Shown: one piece after another, positions 12,501 to 21,600 of the stretch
Numbering within the stretch: position 1 is the stretch's first letter
Layout: every line of letters begins with the position of its first letter
Source: Diadema setosum
Taxonomy: Eukaryota > Echinodermata > Echinoidea > Diadematoida > Diadematidae
Direction: 5' to 3'
Assembly (NCBI GenBank): GCA_033980235.1
Contig: CM067069.1
Span: 21,076,650-21,140,649 of the forward strand
Length of the DNA stretch: 64,000 nucleotides
Made by a program: the position numbers and the translations under genes
The notes under the pieces: generated by a model
What the model was told of the DNA's origin: nothing
Databases searched by the model: none
What the model saw: only the letters and a program-made list of their open reading frames with translations

Positions 12501-15500
12501 ATGTCTCTGCAATTTTAGCAAGTCAAGACTCATTTCTGGGTGTTGATATATGAAAGGAATTATTGTGTTGGACTATGCAGCTATATGTTGCTGTTCATTC
12601 ATGTGTGCATCCATGTTGATAAGTTTGTGAATTTGAAAGTGAGTTAATGTAGCATAAATTTCATTGATAACACACCTTTATATTATGAGATTACTTCTTT
12701 TTCTTTATTCTTATTACTATATTTTGCTGTTGGGGCAACAAGACCTCATATCTAACAAAAATGTCAAATGTTCAGATGAGCAAAAAACATGGCAGCCAAA
12801 GCACTGTAACAAATGGGATAGTCTTTCCTTTGACATGCTGAGGTAGCTTCATTTTTGGAGTAAGACAGAGCTAAGATTTGGAAAGGACATCACTTGACTG
12901 ATTATGTGGCAATTATCCTAAAATTTTCACCCAAATTTGAGATACAAGCTCTTGTCATCCCAGCAAAGATTGGCTATTAATTAATTATATCATAAATTAT
13001 TATTGTTTGTACACAAATATCTGATGTCAATTTCTTTCAGTCATGAAAAATGTTGCAGTTTATGTGGATATGATATTTAGAATACAATTAACATTCTTTA
13101 TTCACTTAAAGCTTTTTCTGCATTTCTGCAGAGGAAAGATAAGTTTATGGGGAACAGTTAAAGGGAAGTCAAAGAAGATGAATGATTATAATACTTTTGT
13201 TCATTAATTCCCTGGTAAAGTCTGCTGTACTAAAGGCAAGTTCATATACATAAGTGTATTCAACTGTATTCACATGAAAGTGCAAAAAAACTGTCGGAAG
13301 TTGTAGGGCATGAAAAAGAGGTGGTGACCTCTCCTCTGATAATACTATCACAGAAATAGGATGTCATCCCCTGTTATTACATCATCATTATATGCAAGAG
13401 AACTGTGCTTAGTTTGATAGTAATTGGTTTGAGAGTGACAAAGTATAGTGCTTCTCAATACATTTCAACATGTATTAATGATGCAACTACTGTGACTTTC
13501 AGTGAGATGCATAAATTTCCTTTACTGAATTTTGATTTAAAGAGTAAAATTAGGTAATTCATGTATGAATATGTAATCAAAGCTCTAATTTTGGTACAGA
13601 ATGTCATTGTCTGCCCGTGCTCATTTAATTTGATTACAGACTAACAACATTGGTTTAGCTTGACAGATAAAATGAATGGCAGAAAGCCATTTACAAAAGA
13701 TGTATTTCCATGAAGACATTAAACTAGTGAAAAAAAAAGTTGGTCTACTGTTTGTGGTTTGCTGAAATCTCCTTTAAGTAAAGATTAGATATAAAGGAAT
13801 GTCAGTTCATGCGACATCAGCTTATCTGGCTGGATACCTGGGAAATCAAATTTTTGTGCAGCTAGAATACACAAAAAACAGCCATCATTCACCTGTGATA
13901 GCCGCTGAAAGTATACATATTTTTATAAATCAGATCATCTCTACAACAATTTTGCACATGTGCTGTGGCATTTAAGTTCTTGTCTACCATAAGTGCCAGT
14001 ACTGATGTGTGTGCATTCGAGCTATGCATAATGCTTTTACGAATATTATCCAGATTACTTGTCGATCAGTTTAATAGCGAGGTATTGATCAGAGTACATG
14101 CGCACGTTGCATATCACGATCGTTCAAGACCTATCTGGAAAAAAATATGTGATAGCGCTATTGTTGTATGAAACGGGTGATTGACTAACTCTATTTCAGG
14201 TCATTCTTGTTTTTGTTTAGGGCTAACTCTTAAAATTTTACATTTAAACCCCAATAAATAAAAATTGGAGTGACAACAAAAAATGTTAGTATTTTGCAGA
14301 AGGCATGTCTCAAGTATATTCTACAAGTATACTTAACTTATACTCAGGGTATTGGTACACTTTAAAGGGATGGTATAGTATAGGCAGAGATGAGGATTGG
14401 ACTTTTAATTTTTTGCGAGATACCAAGAAACCACTTATGAAATAATACAAAGCATACCATTTCTAAAGAGGAATTCAAAGTTTATTAGATGAAAATGGGG
14501 TTTGGAATGGCTGAGACATCAAAAAACAAAGAAAAACAAAGTGATCCTAATAAAAGGTGGGTCCCACCTTTTTTTCATGCATGTCATGAATGCTCTGTTT
14601 TTGGATATCTCAACAAAATCAAAACCAATTTTCATCAAATGAACATTGAATCTCTCTTGGAATTACATGCTCTTTCATATTTCATAAGAGGTTTCTTATT
14701 ATCTCACAAAAAAATGTTAGAAACCTGAAGTTAGGTCTCTACCAGAACTATACAATCCCTTTAACCCATCACCTTGTATCTGCATCTGGGAATTTGGTAG
14801 TACATCAAAGGTTGCATTTATCATCTTTCCCATGTTTGAAACATGTTTCAATAACCACTATCAAAACATGTTTGCAAAGGCCTTTGGATGCATTTCTTGA
14901 GTTGATTGATTGATTGATAATGGTTTATTGGAACAAACATGCAAAGTAGTAGCCCGAAGGCTAAATTATAATGCATCACATGAAAAACGTATGAATTACA
15001 TCAAACAACAGACATTATATAAACATTTTAACAATAGCAAATACACCACATTTCCTTATAATTGATTCAATGCAATATAAAAATTCAATAAATATATTTT
15101 GGATATCATCTGTTTAAAAAAAAAAAAAAAAAAAACCAAACCTCATTAACCGTTAACACTTTGATACTCAAATAACTGTGTTCGCATTCATTTATAACTG
15201 AACTTAACGTCAATTCCCCAAATCCAATTACTCATATCAATTATTACAGAAAACACAAAACAAAGAATACTTTACGATACGAATACACAAATTAATAAAT
15301 TATTTCTTATTGCACAAGCACTATATGATATAAATTCATGAGGGTGAGTATACTACTCATAAGATACCTGTACATTTAATGGCAAAATACGATCTCTATC
15401 TTACATTATAAAGGGTGATCACTGGTTGTTGTGTTTATCATCTCTTTCGTGAGTTGAGATGGAAACCTTGTCACTGCGCATCTCCATTGCGCAGTTTCAC

Positions 15501-15641
15501 CCTAGGAGTGGAGATGTGTAGTTGCCAGTGGTTGACTTGGGCATGTCCAAGTTTCAAAATGACTCTGCATTTATCATTTCCAAAGAACTGTGTTTCTAAA
15601 TTCAAAAGCATTTGTGATTGCTCTTTTTTTTTTCTCTCTGT

Positions 15642-15673
<32 letters not shown>

Positions 15674-18600
15674 GTGTTACAGAAAGGCATTTCTAACCCC
15701 ATAATCAATATAGCTTTGTGTTTATCAGCTGCCCAAATCTCCTGAAAGTTGTCAGGACACCTTAATTCTGCGCCAGATGTGATTTGTATTTGTGCACCCT
15801 TTAAGAGGGCAGTTTGAGTGCTCTGAGAACCGTTTGGCACACTGTCCACTGTCCTTACTTTGTGATGAAGATTACTGATCCATTTTGGGGATCAAATAAT
15901 GACACCATGCTTACAAAAATTGTGACTCTTTCACCTTTTAATGACTTTACAACATTTGGAAACTAAGTTCTTAGAAATTGCAAACTTTTAATCTTTGACA
16001 GTGACATTGAGACATTTGGAAGTACGACTGCATCGACTTTATTAAAGTGAATGCATGCAGGTTTCATTAGTCTCTTGCCTGTGTCTGGAAAGTGGCAGAA
16101 GTTTGCAATAGCTGCCTTTAATAAGGCTTTCCATCTGTGCAGAACATTCCAGTCTCAGTGATTTGTTTAGCCTGGCTGGCTTCCTTCCCTAATGAAGTCC
16201 CTCCCAGTGGCTGGCTGGCTGTCTGACCCAGCCAGTGGGCAACCTTCAGGCCTGTACTCCTGGCAGCAGAAGCTATGACCTCATGCTGTCCTCACTGCCT
16301 GCATTGCCCTCATTAAAGGGTCAGCAACACCTAGGACACGTTTGAAAGAAATGAATCAGAAAATACATGTATTCTATTGAAACAATATTATACACACACA
16401 TACACAATGCACACAATGGATGAAACAGTGTATATTTCCTAAGTATTTTTCAGTGTTGTGAATGCATAGTAGCACTGACACAAATTCCAATTCCAATGTC
16501 ACAGTGTTACATTTGTAGTTTGTCAACTTGAGAGACTTCAACCTTTCTGAAACACAAAATTATCTAAAAATGATTTTACTTTAAATATTAGTATAGCGGA
16601 CCTGAAACCCTTCTGTGATTTCTGTACAATCACATGGTAAAAGTTTAGGGGCCTACATGAATATCAAATATCATGATGGCTTCTGACCAATTGCCTGAAA
16701 ATCAAGTCATTCTAGTTATATGAGTGTGTTGCATACTAAACCATTTTCTTCAGAAGGAGATGAAGTAATGCCCTACTCCGTATTTTGTCTCAAATAGAGT
16801 GTTTTACATGGTACCTAGGGCTAACCTAGGAATTAGAATGAACTGTTACAGTATTTACCATGCAGACACTCGCTGTTTCTGTGTTCCCTTCTGAGTGAAT
16901 TCCCAGACGTCACTCCATGGAGATTGTTAGATTTGGTCAGGATTGGGAGACAATCCATGACACTGGATGCAGCAATTTTTTATCAAATTCTAGGTTTCCT
17001 TGCCAAAGAGGTGAAATGGCTCAAAATCAAATTATGAGAGAGAGTAAGAGAGAAGGAGAGGAGAGTGTGAGATTGATTGGGAGAAAAGATTTGTGCCTTA
17101 AAGTAATAAGGAACCTGTCTAAAACTTCTTATGAGATGCTTGTATTTCAGGCTTGTGTATTAGGCAGTTAAAATTTTCATGAAATCTGCTTCTCTCAAGC
17201 GTAGGAATCAGCCAAAAGTTAACACAATTCAAAACATCATTCTATCACTAAAATCAGCAGCTAAGTAAGTAGTGTAGTGTTGCTGTTTTCATATTGTGTG
17301 GTTAGTTGTTGTTTCAATACTGGACACTGCAAACCCAGGGTGGCACCTGCCAAATCAAATTTGAAACACTAGTCTGAGTTGGCAATCATTTTCCCCAAAC
17401 ATCACTCAGCCAAAATTACTGGTATGTGCTGAATGGCAATAGCTAATATGCTTCAGTTCCTAACCCTTTGTATATTGCTGTTGTTGTTGTGATTGTGTTT
17501 TTTTTTTCCATCATCATTGTTAAAGGCACTCTGCGATGTGTTTGATTACCATATTATGCATGCTTTACAATTACTGAAGACATGTTACTTTCAAAATTAC
17601 ATGCCCAATTAGACATGTTTGAAAAAAAAAAATAGACAAGGAGGAAATATAGCAACCTGCAGATTATAAACACTTATTTGTGATCTATTTCCTCAGGTGT
17701 ACCTTTTCACATCTTGAACACGGATCATTTTGGTGCCATGCTGGTCCCTCCTGAGACCCACCACCCCCTGAAAGAAGAACTGGAACAGATGGTACACACC
17801 AGACTTGAAACTATGTGTAAGTTGAAAGATGAGTCATACCATTTATAAATAGGTACAGCATGTTTCACAAGTATATCAAGTTGCTTCTTCTGTATGAGGC
17901 ACTGTTCAGACCCAAAAGAAGTTGTCAGATGATCACTGAAAGAGCAAAGAGGAGATCTATATGTGAGTCACAAGGCTATTTCACAATGTTTGCGTATTTG
18001 ACAATTTAAATCACATTAGTTAGGTTCACACGCTGTTCCTACACTTTAAGTTTAGGACGAAAACTTAACTCTCGATGATTAGCTTGTAGTTTAGCACCGT
18101 GTGGACGCACTGGAAAGTTAACAATCTTAAAGTTTATTCGAGACATCTTAGAGACATCTTAGAGTTTAGGCCCTCTCCACGAGCCACAGGGGGTCCCTTC
18201 TCGTAGTTTCCCTCCGTGTGGACACAATAATCAACAAGCTTGTGAGTTAGCGTGAATCTCACGTCTCATTCGCTGCGCTATTTTGTATGGGCATAAGGTC
18301 ATCTAGCAAAGACTGAGCACTTCCATTGTAATCATCAAGTGGGGCTCGCTCATAAGTTGTAACTTAAAGTTCAGGTGCACGTGTGAACCTGTGTCGTGAA
18401 TACACAAATGGAGCTAATCATTGACAGTTAAGTTTTTGACCTAAACTTCAAGTTTGGCAACTGCGTGTGAACGTAACTATTGATTTTCTGGCAGGATAAC
18501 AAGCTGGATAGACAGACAGCATTCTTCCATAAATCATTGCAAGATGGAGGTTTGGAAAAAAAGAATGAACAATTGAAACCCTATCAAGAAATCTTGGATC

Positions 18601-21600
18601 ATATGTATCATTCTCCAATAGACAAAATATTCTTGAAGTTAATCCATATATTTGAGGCCTTTTATGAGTAATTAAGTTCCAAACATTACCATACATGATA
18701 TTTGTAACCCAACATGTAGTGAAGTTATCATCCTTTGCAATGCTAAGATCTGAATGTACAATAATTTGTGGCAAGCTGTGAGTAGGATTAGGGAAGCAGA
18801 ATGTAATTAATGGTACATAGATTTGGGTTTGGACTGGGCATAAACAGTTCAAAGACACTGAATCTGTGTAAAGTTATACATAGCTTGCTAGCAATGGGCT
18901 TATTGTTGATGCTGAAAAAAATGGCTGCCACAAGGGGATGCTGTTCTGGGTAGGCTAACTTCTTGGTTAAGCGAGACTAGCCAAAGTACTTTGTCTAACC
19001 CACCTATTACATGTATGATGACTTCTGTTATCATACTACCAAATATTAAATCCTATGATTTGCAATGGTATGTCATGAATGTTTAAATCCCCAAGTTCTA
19101 TTTTAAGCCCTTTGGATAGATCCTTTGGTGTGTTTCCTCCCACACCAGCATCTGTAGAATGTTTTAATGACCTTGAGGGGGAAGAAAATTATATTTGAAA
19201 CAGAGGGGTTTTTCTTTTTAGTTGTGCTGGAGGGTGCCAGAGGCATTATATTTGTTATATGTTTCATATGTTAACGTACATGGGAATATTCACAGTCATC
19301 CACTTTCACCTCTGAATCTGTCTTTGCCCGATGAATAAAGGAAAAAAGAGAGTCTTGAGTGAGTGAAATGCATAGGAAATTACATTGTTGAAGTTCCTTA
19401 CATTGTAGAATGTAAGTGCAACAAATGTGCTCAAGTGAGTACCGTAAGAGTTAATCTGTATTCATTTTTCTTGTTGTCATTGTAGTGGAAGATGATAGTC
19501 CCATGGCAGTATCCAAGTACATCACTCTTCCACTGGAGAGGGCGCCAGACAAGATGGGATTCGATCAGATCTACATGATAAACCTGGAGCGTCGGACTGA
19601 GAGAAGGAAGAGAATGATGGCCTCGCTGGCGCTGCTCAGGATCGAGGCAAAGATCTGGAAAGCTGTGGATGGCAAGTAAGCTGAAGCTTAGACCATCAGA
19701 ATAGTGCAGCTCTTTCTTGGTTTTGTTTTTGTTTTTGTTTTTGTTTGTTTGTTTGTTTGTTTGTGTGTGTGTGTTTGTGTTCATTCGTGTCTTCAGTCAG
19801 TATGTTCTCACATAATTTTTGGTGAGAAATCAAAGCTTGAAAATATAACTACTTGTCAATGGACCAAATTTTTAAACAAAAGCTGAGTATGTGATTTAAT
19901 GAACTTGGAACAAATACTCAAACTCCCAAATTCAGACATTGTTATGTTAAGTAGTCCAAAGCAGACAAGGCATATTAGATGAAAACAAGAGATTATTAAG
20001 CACAGGGGTGAAGATATGAGGTACGAGATTTCTTCAATTTGTCTGCCCTCTGTACAAACAAAATTTGTAAGATTGCAACTGCTGATCCACATTTTCCGAA
20101 ACCTGTTTGAAAAAGGAACCAGTGGAAATCGGACATGTTGTCTGCTGTTACTGCTATTGCTGGCAATCAGGGATAGCCTGGTGGTCAAGGGTGTCAGTGC
20201 CAAGAAAGCAGTAGATGACAGGTTGGATACCTGCTGGTTCCTTCTCTTTGTTTTTTTTTTTTGACATGTTTGTGAAAATGTGGATCAGCAGTTGCCATCT
20301 GACAAACTTCATTTGCAGACCCACAGAGGACAGACAAATTGAAGAAAACTCATACCTCATATCTTCACCCCTCTTCTTAATATCTCTTACTTTCATATGT
20401 GATTCCTGTTAACCCATCTAGTCCTGGAGAATTTGCTGCAGGATTTACCATGTTGTGATCATTAAATTGGCAACTCTGAATTTCCCGGCATATCTTATGT
20501 TAGAGTAAGATTAGATAGGTGATGGATATGTTTTTATGCACAAAATAAAAAAGAATGTATGAACATTTCCACTTCAAGAAACAAAGAGTGCCCACGTCAA
20601 GATGTATAGATGAGAGCACAGCTGTCGCACACAGAAAAAGTCTGTGCACTTATGGAGGCCGGTCTGCCATTACTTAAAGAGATATAAAATACTTGGATGC
20701 CCTATTTGTGTGTACAGTATTTCATGCATTCGTAGGCTTTACTTCAGTGTCCATTTTTGAGTGAGCAAAAGATACCATCACTTCCATAAGTGTGCTGTAT
20801 AAACTTCAGATCTGGTGTGCATAGAATTGATAGTGAAGGCCAAAGATAGGGCAATAATTATTGCTTTATACACCATGCTTATTCTTTGTGTCTCAACTGG
20901 CATATGGCGGACAATTAGAGCATCGATAGACAAATAGATGGACAATAGATGGATTTGATAGATAGACAGTAAGATGGATAGATTGATTGATGAATTCAAA
21001 TATGATAGAGATACGTGAATTTGTTAGCAGATAAGTTCACAGACAAATGGATTAAGGCTGTATTATGACAACAAGAATGAAATCTGCTCTGAAGAATTTT
21101 GTCTTAGAGTGAAAGAGATGCATCAAATGAGGGAAAATTAATTAAAGAAATAACTACAAATGAACTTCCTCCTTTTAAGAAACATTTTGTGCTTTGTGTT
21201 CTGTATTGATATGGCTTTTCTTATCAAGAACTTTTCTCAATTTTTCTGTGTGTTTGTGTGTCTTCCATTCTCCACAGAAATCTTTCACCAGACATGCTGA
21301 GAGAGATGGGTATTGACATGTTGCCAGGATACGCTGACCCCTACTGGGGTCGGGTGCTGACCAAAGGAGAGATTGGCTGCTTTCTCAGCCACTACTACAT
21401 CTGGCAAGATGTGAGTTACAATCACCTTCTGATCTCCTGGCTTGTCATTAGTAGACGGGTGACCAAAATCACAATGACATGAGCATAAAGTGCTCTCATC
21501 TTGTTTCCATGGTAGATGTGGAGTTTGAGTGTATATTCTGTGTATGAGTATGTCAGTTTTTTTGTGTATCATCTGTGTATGAGTATGTCATTTTCATCCT